Positions 26,806-33,662 of a stretch of 54,212 nt of DNA are shown here, one piece after another (position 1 is the stretch's first letter; every line of letters begins with the position of its first letter). Under the pieces are notes generated by a model. It worked only from the letters and a program-made list of their open reading frames with translations. It ran no database searches and had not been told where the DNA came from. Origin of the DNA: Bacillota bacterium (lineage in GTDB: Bacteria; Bacillota; DTU065); contig JAQVYS010000007.1 of NCBI GenBank assembly GCA_028708605.1, positions 1 to 54,212 on the forward strand, in the 5' to 3' direction. Made by a program: the position numbers and the translations under genes.

Positions 26806-27893
26806 AGCTGTTATCTATTTTAGACAAGTATATTTATCAAGAGCTGATTCTGCCATTTCTGTTTGGAGTTCTAGCCTTTGCCAGTATCTTTGTTGCAGCG
26901 GATTTAGTCTATTTAGCTAGAGTTGCAGTAAGTGTAGGTGCTCCGTTTCTTCAAGCAGTAGAACTGGCATTAATGAAATTTCCTCAAGTGCTTGTCTATG
27001 TCTTACCTATGTCAGCGTTAATGGGTGTACTTTTGGCAGTAGGCAAGCTATCTCAAAACAGTGAGCTCATTGCTGTTCAAGCTTCTGGACAAAGCTTTTG
27101 GCGCACATTTCGCCCAATTATTGTTTTTGGGATAATCGTTACTTTGCTTGGGCTTTTCGTAAATGATATTTTGGCTCCAGCTGCTATAACTAGATATGAA
27201 GCACTCTTTAATCAGATGGTAAGAAATAAACCTATGCCTGTAATTAAAAAAAACGTTATTTTAGAGGAATACCAGGGAGGTCTTTTAAAGACTCTACTAT
27301 ATGCAACAAAGTTTGACCCAACTACCAATACCTTTACTGATATTAGCTATTTTACTTTCGAAGGTGGGAAACCCGAGTCAACAACTCAAGCTAAAAAAAT
27401 GGTTTGGACAGATAAGGCGTGGTATCTAGAACAAGGCCGCACTATTTTTTATGATAATCTAAAAACTACAGAGATGACGTTTGATCGAAACACTCAGCCT
27501 GTCTCAATTAATTATCAGCCCAGCGATGTAACGCTAGTTAATAAGGATCCTAGTCAAATGGGAATTAGAGAGTTAAGAAAACGCATTCTTTTAACAAATG
27601 GTCAAGGAGACATCAACGATCTTTTGATAGAGTATCATCAAAAGATCTCCATACCTTTTGCCAGTTTAATCTTTGCTCTTTTGGGAGCAACCCTAGCTGC
27701 CTCGTCACCGAGAAGCGGCTCTGCGAGAGGTTTTGGTTTAAGTATTGCAATCGTGTTTTTATACTATGTTCTACTTACTTTATCATCAGTATTAGGTCAA
27801 GGAGGCCACTTGCCTCCAATTATAGCCGCTTGGACCCAAAATATCATTATAGGAGCATGGAGTTTAGGTTTGGCTTTAAAAAGGGGGCGATAA
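26802..27893 (+). CDS. LptF/LptG-family LPS export permease (second copy)
   Basis: This 363-residue inner-membrane protein is the partner of the LptF/G copy at 8994. It opens [18 protein letters not shown] and has three N-terminal helices, a periplasmic domain (~130-265) and three C-terminal helices, with the family's conserved [20 protein letters not shown] before the last group. The ATG overlaps the lptB stop (ATGA), so LptB and this permease are made together. The other half of the heterodimer is encoded about 17 kb upstream with lptD, lptC and lptA. F versus G is not decided. Confidence 0.92.
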   Translation: MKLLSILDKYIYQELILPFLFGVLAFASIFVAADLVYLARVAVSVGAPFLQAVELALMKFPQVLVYVLPMSALMGVLLAVGKLSQNSELIAVQASGQSFWRTFRPIIVFGIIVTLLGLFVNDILAPAAITRYEALFNQMVRNKPMPVIKKNVILEEYQGGLLKTLLYATKFDPTTNTFTDISYFTFEGGKPESTTQAKKMVWTDKAWYLEQGRTIFYDNLKTTEMTFDRNTQPVSINYQPSDVTLVNKDPSQMGIRELRKRILLTNGQGDINDLLIEYHQKISIPFASLIFALLGATLAASSPRSGSARGFGLSIAIVFLYYVLLTLSSVLGQGGHLPPIIAAWTQNIIIGAWSLGLALKRGR

Positions 27894-27895
27894 GC

Positions 27896-29128
27896 ATGGG
27901 GTTATCATTCAGTGGTATAGTTTTGATAATTGTACTAGCTATAACAGGCGGTGCAATAGCATTTATTGGTGATAGATTAGGACTAAAAGTAGGTAAAAGA
28001 AGGTTGTCACTTTTTGGATTGAGGCCAAGGTATACCTCGATGCTTATAGCTGTTATTACTGGCATGATAATTACTGTTACTACTATCGGACTTTTATCTG
28101 CTATATCAGTTGAAGTCCGCACAGCTTTATTTGGCTTAGAAGAGTTAAAAACGACCTTGGCAAATCAAAAATCCGAACTCGAAATCAAAGAAAACGATCT
28201 TCTAAAGCTTTCTGAGCTGATTAATCAAACGACGGCTGAACTAGAACACATAGATGAGCAAAGGCTTTCAGCGCTTAACGAGTTAAACGAAACAGACTCT
28301 AAGCTAAAAAAAGTAAATCAAGATTATGAACAAGTAAATCAGCAGCTTATAGAAAAAGAAGAATTACTTGAGCAAAAAACTGGTGAGCTACAGCAAGCCG
28401 AAGCTAGAGTCGATGTGTTAAAAGAGGTTGAGCAGCGCCTCACAGCTACAATTGAGGAAACAACAAAAGCGAAGGAGTATACTGAAGAATCCTTAGGGCG
28501 CCTCTACGGTGGGTATATTCTGTTCCAAGCGGATGAGACCATTTATAATACTGTAGTCTATGGCGACGCAGAAAGTATAGAAAAACAGTTCTATGAAGCA
28601 ATCCAGATTGCTGATGCTTTAGCTTTTCAAAGAGGTGCAAGAAGTGATCAGAGAGCCTTTAAGGCACTAAGTATTATTGGAGATGATCTAAACTCCATTA
28701 AGGATCTAGCTAGAGTAGCTAGCCAAAGTATCAATGGTGTTTTTAGAATTGTAGCTTGGGGTAACACAGTTTTAGGAGATCCACTAGCTTGTTACTTTGA
28801 GTATCGGCCTAGACAAATGATCTACACTCAAGGTGAGGTTTTAGCTGAAACTGTTTTAGAAGCAAATGCAAATCCACAAAGTATATTTGAAGAGATTGCC
28901 ACAATGCTAACTGATCTTGGCATAGAAGCACGTACAAAAGGGATGCTAGTTGGTGAAAATGGTAAGGTTGTTGACGTACCGATAAGAAGTCTTCAAGCAG
29001 CTATAAATGAAGCATCTGATCAAAATGGTCCTGTTAAGATTAAGGCTTTGGCTGCTCAAGATATAATCACAACGGAGTATCCGATATATTGTGAGTTGGA
29101 GGTGGTCGTTTTACCAGAAAACACATAG
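27896..29128 (+). CDS. DUF3084 membrane-anchored coiled-coil protein
   Basis: The 410-residue protein has two N-terminal transmembrane helices (residues ~5-25 and 45-70) flanking a short conserved cytoplasmic loop (GDRLGLKVGKRRLSLFGLRPRYTS), a long coiled coil (~85-200) and a globular C-terminal domain. This is the layout of DUF3084 proteins, which occur in diderm Bacillota and Cyanobacteria and have no established function. The ATG at 27896 follows AAGGGGGCGATAA and lies 2 bases after the permease stop. Its position at the end of the lpt/lpx operon supports a role in envelope biogenesis, perhaps spanning the periplasm. Confidence 0.82.
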   Translation: MGLSFSGIVLIIVLAITGGAIAFIGDRLGLKVGKRRLSLFGLRPRYTSMLIAVITGMIITVTTIGLLSAISVEVRTALFGLEELKTTLANQKSELEIKENDLLKLSELINQTTAELEHIDEQRLSALNELNETDSKLKKVNQDYEQVNQQLIEKEELLEQKTGELQQAEARVDVLKEVEQRLTATIEETTKAKEYTEESLGRLYGGYILFQADETIYNTVVYGDAESIEKQFYEAIQIADALAFQRGARSDQRAFKALSIIGDDLNSIKDLARVASQSINGVFRIVAWGNTVLGDPLACYFEYRPRQMIYTQGEVLAETVLEANANPQSIFEEIATMLTDLGIEARTKGMLVGENGKVVDVPIRSLQAAINEASDQNGPVKIKALAAQDIITTEYPIYCELEVVVLPENT

Positions 29129-29178
29129 AGGGACAAAACTGTTTTTAGATAATTTATTATCTATGAGGAGGGAGAAAG

Positions 29179-29472
29179 ATGAGAGTCAAAAAGCTCTTGC
29201 TTTTGATGATTGTTCTTCTTCTATTCTCAACTCTAACTCATGCTGAAGTTGTGGGGAAAAGTTATCGACAAGAGGTTTGGCAAGTTGTTATAAACAGACT
29301 TGTTGAGATTCCAGACTACGTTAGGATTTTGCAGTACTCTGATTTAAGCCGTATGGAATTTGCTGTTGTGTTAGGAAGACTTCTAGAAGAACATCCGGGA
29401 TTAAACATCCATTTGCAGCGTTCCATTCAAACTGTCTCTTGGGAATTAGGCAAATTAGGCTACACGTTTTAA
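29179..29472 (+). CDS. Small exported protein with SLH-like segment
   Basis: The 97-residue protein has a signal peptide (residues 1-22, ending THA) and about 75 mature residues. The segment LSRMEFAVVLGRLLE resembles the second half of an SLH motif ('TRAEFA-LL-RLL'), and the closing SWELGKLGYTF resembles the helix that often precedes the barrel in SLH-linked outer-membrane proteins, here cut short. The ATG follows GAGGAGGGAG. It lies 50 bases after the DUF3084 gene and is followed by a strong hairpin. Function unknown; it could be a free-standing periplasmic module or the remnant of a larger protein. Confidence 0.65.
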   Translation: MRVKKLLLLMIVLLLFSTLTHAEVVGKSYRQEVWQVVINRLVEIPDYVRILQYSDLSRMEFAVVLGRLLEEHPGLNIHLQRSIQTVSWELGKLGYTF

Positions 29473-29485
29473 GCAAAGTTTCCCA

Positions 29486-29511
29486 TCTAGGAGAGTAGCA
29501 ACTCTCCTAGA
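29486..29511 (+). terminator. Perfect hairpin after the 97-residue gene
   Basis: TCTAGGAGAGT (29486-29496) and ACTCTCCTAGA (29501-29511) form an 11-bp perfect stem with an AGCA loop. No T-run follows, so it may act as an mRNA-stabilising or processing element rather than as an intrinsic terminator. Confidence 0.5.
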
Positions 29512-29526
29512 GAAATGGAAGCGTGT

Positions 29527-29592
29527 ATGGAAAATCCTGTTATTATTGATTTTTTAAGGAAAGAACAAACGTTAAAACAGCTAACGATTTAA
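29527..29592 (+). CDS. Possible 21-codon small ORF
   Basis: ATG at 29527 with GGAAG 5 bases upstream opens a 21-residue frame (MENPVIIDFLRKEQTLKQL...). It has a credible ribosome site but no homology I recognise, and its length gives little coding signal. Listed only because it fills part of an otherwise empty leader. Confidence 0.2.
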   Translation: MENPVIIDFLRKEQTLKQLTI

Positions 29593-29633
29593 ATGTTACT
29601 AAAGGAAGGAAATGCCTTTCTATTGAAGAATAT

Positions 29634-29697
29634 AAATGAGTAGGTAATTGAAACAATTTAAGGTGGCGCATGTCTGCATTTTTGTTTCAACTCATTT
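29634..29697 (+). promoter_or_regulatory. Compound stem-loop in the SLH gene 5' region
   Basis: AAATGAG/CTCATTT (29634-29640 and 29691-29697) and TTGAAACAA/TTGTTTCAA (29648-29656 and 29682-29690) are nested and would form a two-part stem with a 7-base bulge and a 25-base loop. It lies 80 bases before the start of the SLH protein, which is probably abundant; a long structured leader could stabilise its mRNA. The function is inferred. Confidence 0.45.
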
Positions 29698-29776
29698 AGA
29701 GGGCAGTATTTTAGTTACTGAGAACTGTTCTCAAACACGGAATTTATTTACCATAACCAGAGGGGGTAAGGTTTAT

Positions 29777-30685
29777 ATGAGACAAAAATTCACCAAAATG
29801 ATGGCGTTCGTTGTTGTTGTAGTTTTAAGCTTTGGTCTAGTAGCATCTGCTAATTTCCCAGATGTTCCTACAGATCACTGGGCATATGATGCTGTCACTA
29901 AATTAGTTGACGAAGGTTTACTTAGTGGTATGCCAGATGGTACATTTAGTGGCGCAGAACCAATGAATAGGTATTCTGTAGCAGTATTAGTTTCCAGACT
30001 CCTTGATAGAATTGCAGCTCAACCTGCAAGCGTGGTTGAAAAAGTTATTCAACAACCTGTTACGGTAAATCAACCTGTACAACCAGTTATTGAAAAGACT
30101 ATTGAAAGAGTTATTCAAGAGCCTGTCGAAGTAACTAAGATTATTGAAACAGAATATGTAGAAAAACCAGTTATCGAAAAGCACATTGTGCATGAATTTG
30201 CTGGTCTTACAGAAGCTGAAGTAGCTGCCCTTGTTGATGAGAAATTGGTGAACGTTATCGATGATGTCGAAGACGTTATGAATACTTCAGAGAATCGTAT
30301 TTTCCAATTTACATCAAATAGACTTAAGACTCTAGGTAATGAAGTTGCAACAGCTAATGCTAATGCAGATGCTGCTGTAGCTGAAGTAGAGGCTCTTAAG
30401 CTACAGGTCGAAGAAGCAGACGCACTTACTTCAACTAAATTGACAGTTTTGTCTAACGATGTTGCAAATCTCGAAAACTTTGCTGATAACATCAATGAAA
30501 CTATCGATGACAAGATTGCAAATGCAGATAGTACCAAATCAGTTAATGAGTTAAAAGATCAACTTGATGCTCAAAACGACAAGATGCTATCGATGGATAA
30601 GCATCTTAGAAACACAAGAATCATTGCAATACTTGGCTTATTAGCAGGTATCGCAGGTATCGTAGTTGGTTTTGTAGTTAAATAA
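29777..30685 (+). CDS. SLH-domain, coiled-coil envelope tether with C-terminal membrane helix
   Basis: The 302-residue protein has a signal peptide (1-25), one SLH domain (26-80; FPDVPTDHWAYDAVTKL, GMPDGTF) that in other bacteria binds cell-wall polymers, a Pro/Val/Glu-rich linker (~84-137), a coiled coil (~145-275) and a C-terminal hydrophobic helix (~284-300; ILGLLAGIAGIVVGF). This order is that of Thermotoga Omp-alpha, a rod that ties the outer membrane to the wall. It differs from OmpM of Negativicutes, which ends in a beta barrel. The ATG at 29777 follows GAGGGGGTAAGG. It is transcribed with its own strong terminator and is likely an abundant, monocistronic gene. Confidence 0.82.
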   Translation: MRQKFTKMMAFVVVVVLSFGLVASANFPDVPTDHWAYDAVTKLVDEGLLSGMPDGTFSGAEPMNRYSVAVLVSRLLDRIAAQPASVVEKVIQQPVTVNQPVQPVIEKTIERVIQEPVEVTKIIETEYVEKPVIEKHIVHEFAGLTEAEVAALVDEKLVNVIDDVEDVMNTSENRIFQFTSNRLKTLGNEVATANANADAAVAEVEALKLQVEEADALTSTKLTVLSNDVANLENFADNINETIDDKIANADSTKSVNELKDQLDAQNDKMLSMDKHLRNTRIIAILGLLAGIAGIVVGFVVK

Positions 30686-30707
30686 TAGAACACGCAGTGT
30701 AAGAATG

Positions 30708-30736
30708 AAACGGTGGCATACTGCCACCGTTTTTTT
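30708..30736 (+). terminator. Intrinsic terminator after the SLH gene
   Basis: AACGGTGGCA/TGCCACCGTT (30709-30718 and 30722-30731), a 10-bp stem with a TAC loop followed by five more Ts. Confidence 0.9.
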
Positions 30737-30831
30737 AACCACTAACCTTGTGTAATTATGAGTGTTAAGATAAATCCTACATATAGATAAAAAGATGTTT
30801 CTTAGAGATCTAAATGAAGTAAGGTGATTGG

Positions 30832-31221
30832 ATGTATTACTTGGGGATAGATCCGGGCAAAGATAAATGCGGGCTAGCGCTAGTTGATGACACAGGCAAG
30901 GTTATCACGCAAAAAATAGTTTCTTCAAGGGATCTAATAGCTGAGATAAAGGGTATTTGTAAAACTGATGAAGTTAAACTAATTATAGGTGACGGTACAA
31001 CATCAGAAAAATTTTTAGCTTTATTAAAAGAAATCGACTTACCAATCGAGATTGTGACAGAAAGTTACTCTACCTTAGAGGCGAAGGATCTTTACTTTGA
31101 GGAAAATGGGTATGGCTGGCAAATTTTGCTTCCCAAAGGTTTAAGGAGTATTAGAAGGCCTTTGGATGACTATGCAGCGAGGATATTGGTGGACAGGTAT
31201 TTAAAAGCCAACAGAAACTAG
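30832..31221 (+). CDS. YqgF/RuvX-like RNase H-fold protein
   Basis: The 129-residue protein has the RNase H-like opening LGIDPGKDKCGLALVDD with the first acidic residue at Asp7, a middle Glu in VTESYST and a C-terminal RRPLDDYAARIL, the usual acidic triad layout of YqgF/RuvX nucleases, which process pre-16S rRNA or act on Holliday junctions. It is more divergent than the housekeeping YqgF and may be a paralogue; the true yqgF is often found elsewhere (next to alaS) in Bacillota. Start ATG behind AAGGTGATT. It stands between a terminator and an outer-membrane protein gene with no clear functional link. Confidence 0.65.
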   Translation: MYYLGIDPGKDKCGLALVDDTGKVITQKIVSSRDLIAEIKGICKTDEVKLIIGDGTTSEKFLALLKEIDLPIEIVTESYSTLEAKDLYFEENGYGWQILLPKGLRSIRRPLDDYAARILVDRYLKANRN

Positions 31222-31328
31222 TGCTACCAAATATTAATTTAAGGATAAGACAATAGAAGGAAAAATATTCTTTTCTCGAGAAGATATAGTAATACATTTA
31301 ATTCTGGAAAGAAGAGGGTGGCAACTTT

Positions 31329-32585
31329 ATGACAAAAAAATATTATACCGCCCTTGCTTTAATTTTTATTGTGATAATATCTTGCGCCAGTTTAGTTTTT
31401 GCGGAAGCGGAAACTGAAGCCCACGAATTTAAAATATTAGTTGGCTCAGGGCTGTTAAATTCCGATGAAGCTAATAGTGTACTACAAGCTGATAATAGTA
31501 GTCCATATGAGCTAGCAAGCTTAATTGGAAGAGCTTGGACGAGAGTAATTGGCATAAAAAACGATAGCTTTAGCACTAGATTTATAATTGACGTTCCAGC
31601 CATTTTTGGTCAGATTCCTGAGCTAAAGTTAGAATACACGAATTTGACAATAGAGACTCTTGAGTCACTGATGGGTCTAACATACAGATACCGCAGTGAA
31701 CTAAGTGATTTAGGTTATGGCTTTTATCTGGGTAGCTTTGCAGTCTATCAAGAGCAAGATCACCTTACTTTATATGGACTCTGGAATGAAGATAAGGAAC
31801 TTGAAACAATACTTACTGAGATGGTAAGGCCGTTTGTTGCAAGCTATACAGAAGAGATAGCTGATTGGGCTCGTTTTAAGCTGGAATATGTAGCTTTATC
31901 TGAAATGAGCAAAAGGCTTGCAGGGGAAATCCAGTTAGGCAATGTTTCAGTAGGCGGTGCTCTGTCAGCAAATAGAGATGAACCTTACCGCTTTGAAGCA
32001 GCAGTAAAGGTTGGTGAAGTTCAAGTAGGAGCTGGCTTTACTGCTGGAAGTGATTTGCGTGGAAATAGACTTTTTGAGATTCCTGATTTGGGTTTCTCCT
32101 TAAAACTAGGTGAAGTGCAATTGGCTACTTATTTGGATGATCCTGTTTATTCGTATATTTACCCAGACGGACACGAGTCCAATGATTTAGATTTTACTGA
32201 CGTCCCTCCAAATTTAAAAGAACAAATTGACATTCCACAGGTAACTTCTTTGGTCGTCGGCATTCCAATATGGCAGAGGGCTGTTTTAAGAGCTGGATTG
32301 CTGTATGGAGAAGTCAATGACCAGGAAAAGGGCGTAGCAATAACAAAAGGAGCAACTGCAGGTATTAAAATCAACATCATGCAAGCAAGTATTCAAGCAG
32401 ATTATCAGTATTACAATCGAGAGAATGAGACCGAAAGTAATACTGCACGCCTTAAGCTTGGTTATGGCATCACTGATAGCACTTATATAAATCTTGCTTA
32501 TCGTCTGGTGACTTCTTCAGAAAAGCTAACCGGTAAGACAGCTGATGAGAACTTAGCCACAGCAGAAATAAGTATTCAGTTTTAA
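31329..32585 (+). CDS. Predicted outer-membrane beta-barrel protein
   Basis: The 418-residue exported protein has a signal peptide (1-25, ending LVFA), an alpha-helical N-terminal region (~30-190) and a barrel-like C-terminal part of alternating strands (~195-418) ending EISIQF, a C-terminal Phe typical of BamA substrates. The N-terminal region contains YELASLIGRAW and, later, YRSELSDLGYGF, which echo EFAVVLGRLLE and SWELGKLGYTF of the 97-residue protein at 29179. I do not recognise a named family; a porin or wall-linked barrel is plausible. It is followed within 16 bases by the next exported protein gene. Confidence 0.65.
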   Translation: MTKKYYTALALIFIVIISCASLVFAEAETEAHEFKILVGSGLLNSDEANSVLQADNSSPYELASLIGRAWTRVIGIKNDSFSTRFIIDVPAIFGQIPELKLEYTNLTIETLESLMGLTYRYRSELSDLGYGFYLGSFAVYQEQDHLTLYGLWNEDKELETILTEMVRPFVASYTEEIADWARFKLEYVALSEMSKRLAGEIQLGNVSVGGALSANRDEPYRFEAAVKVGEVQVGAGFTAGSDLRGNRLFEIPDLGFSLKLGEVQLATYLDDPVYSYIYPDGHESNDLDFTDVPPNLKEQIDIPQVTSLVVGIPIWQRAVLRAGLLYGEVNDQEKGVAITKGATAGIKINIMQASIQADYQYYNRENETESNTARLKLGYGITDSTYINLAYRLVTSSEKLTGKTADENLATAEISIQF

Positions 32586-32600
32586 AGAGGAGGAACTTCT

Positions 32601-33518
32601 ATGAAGAGATGTTTAACTGTCCTTTTAGTATCGTTGATGTTAGTTTTGCCTTTAGTGACAATGGCAGCTGAAGTACCACCTACCCATCAAGCGCTTACCG
32701 AAATTGAGGTGATGCTTTACGGTGGAGCTAGTGAAGGACCTTTAGTTAATAGATTAAGTAGCATTGAACAAGATCTTTTTGGATCAGTGAAAACTGGGGC
32801 TTTTGTCCAGCGTTTAGCTAGTGCATACAACTATATCACTGGTGAAAGTCTTGCAGAAGGGTCGGTTATATTAAAGCTTAATGTTATTGAGTGGGCTTTA
32901 TTTCAAAATCTCTCTACAGGATCAATTGTAAGTCGAATTGGTGAAATAGAAAACCAATTTTATGGACAGTTGTCTACCGGTAGCATATTTACAAGAGTAA
33001 ACACAATTAGTAGCGATATATTTCCATCTAGCAGTTTTAATGTGGAAAGCGTCAAGATGCCTAGTGGAACTATGGTAAAAGTTAAATTAGATACTGACTT
33101 GAATTCCGAGCAGACAAAGGCCGGAACAGTGGTCGCTTACACTGTAGCTGAGGACGTAGTTGTAAATGAAAGACTAGTTATCCCTGCTGGAGCTCAAGGT
33201 AGAGGAACTGTCCTTAGTGTAGAACCATCGGGAAATATGGGTAAAGGCGGATCTATTGAAATCTCTTGGGGTAACCTTAAAGCTATCGATGGCACTAGAG
33301 TTGACGTTGGCATGACAGAAAAGACTATTAATGCATTTAATCTTGGCAAAAATGAAATTAGTGCTGCTTCATCAGTTGCAGGTGGAGTTGTGATAAGCCC
33401 AGTAGGCTTAGCGTCAGGTTTGTTTGTTAAAGGCAAAGAAATGATAGTTCCGGGAGGAACCCGCTTTTCTATTGAAGTTAAATATGAGACCAGAATCGGT
33501 GGCGTTCTATTTAACTAA
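32601..33518 (+). CDS. Exported protein with ~21-residue tandem repeats
   Basis: The 305-residue protein has a signal peptide (ending TMAA) and then about four to five short repeats (residues ~32-140) with the consensus 'IE-x-x-LFG-x-LSTGS-I-x-x-R' (for example IEQDLFGSVKTGAFVQRL, IEWALFQNLSTGSIVSRI, IENQFYGQLSTGSIFTRV). The C-terminal half (~148-305) is beta-rich with a TrbI/VirB10-like stretch (SGTMVKVKLDTDLNSEQTKAGTVV, VIPAGAQGRGTV). I know no function for it. It starts behind AGAGGAGGAAC 16 bases after the barrel gene, so the two are likely cotranscribed and act together in the envelope. Confidence 0.6.
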   Translation: MKRCLTVLLVSLMLVLPLVTMAAEVPPTHQALTEIEVMLYGGASEGPLVNRLSSIEQDLFGSVKTGAFVQRLASAYNYITGESLAEGSVILKLNVIEWALFQNLSTGSIVSRIGEIENQFYGQLSTGSIFTRVNTISSDIFPSSSFNVESVKMPSGTMVKVKLDTDLNSEQTKAGTVVAYTVAEDVVVNERLVIPAGAQGRGTVLSVEPSGNMGKGGSIEISWGNLKAIDGTRVDVGMTEKTINAFNLGKNEISAASSVAGGVVISPVGLASGLFVKGKEMIVPGGTRFSIEVKYETRIGGVLFN

Positions 33519-33527
33519 ACGAAACGA

Positions 33528-33555
33528 TTAGAGAGCCGTTGTTTAACGGCTCTAA
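33528..33555 (+). terminator. Hairpin terminator after the repeat-protein gene
   Basis: TTAGAGAGCCGTT (33528-33540) pairs with AACGGCTCTAA (33545-33555) around a GTTT loop with a two-base bulge. The T-run after it is short (ATTTGTTA), so termination may be moderate. Confidence 0.6.
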
Positions 33556-33662
33556 TTTGTTATTCGGATTACTAATAGTGCAGGAATTGGCAGCTAAATG
33601 TGGAAACAAAATAAAGGACAAAACTGTGGACAAGTCTGAGGATGTTTTTTGGAGGTAGGATG

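Larger units (their letters stand above)
29473..29776 (+). other. 304-base leader region before the SLH gene, with hairpins
   Basis: The gap holds three structured elements: a perfect 11-bp hairpin (29486-29511), a possible 21-codon reading frame (29527-29592) and a compound stem-loop (29634-29697). No RNA family was recognised. An in-frame upstream extension of the SLH gene (from 29648) is open but lacks a ribosome site and signal peptide, and is taken as leader sequence. Confidence 0.5.

Noticed and set aside
29648-29776. N-terminal extension of the SLH protein from 29648
   Set aside because: The open frame lacks an SD and would bury the signal peptide; the ATG at 29777 has both a good SD and a clean signal peptide.
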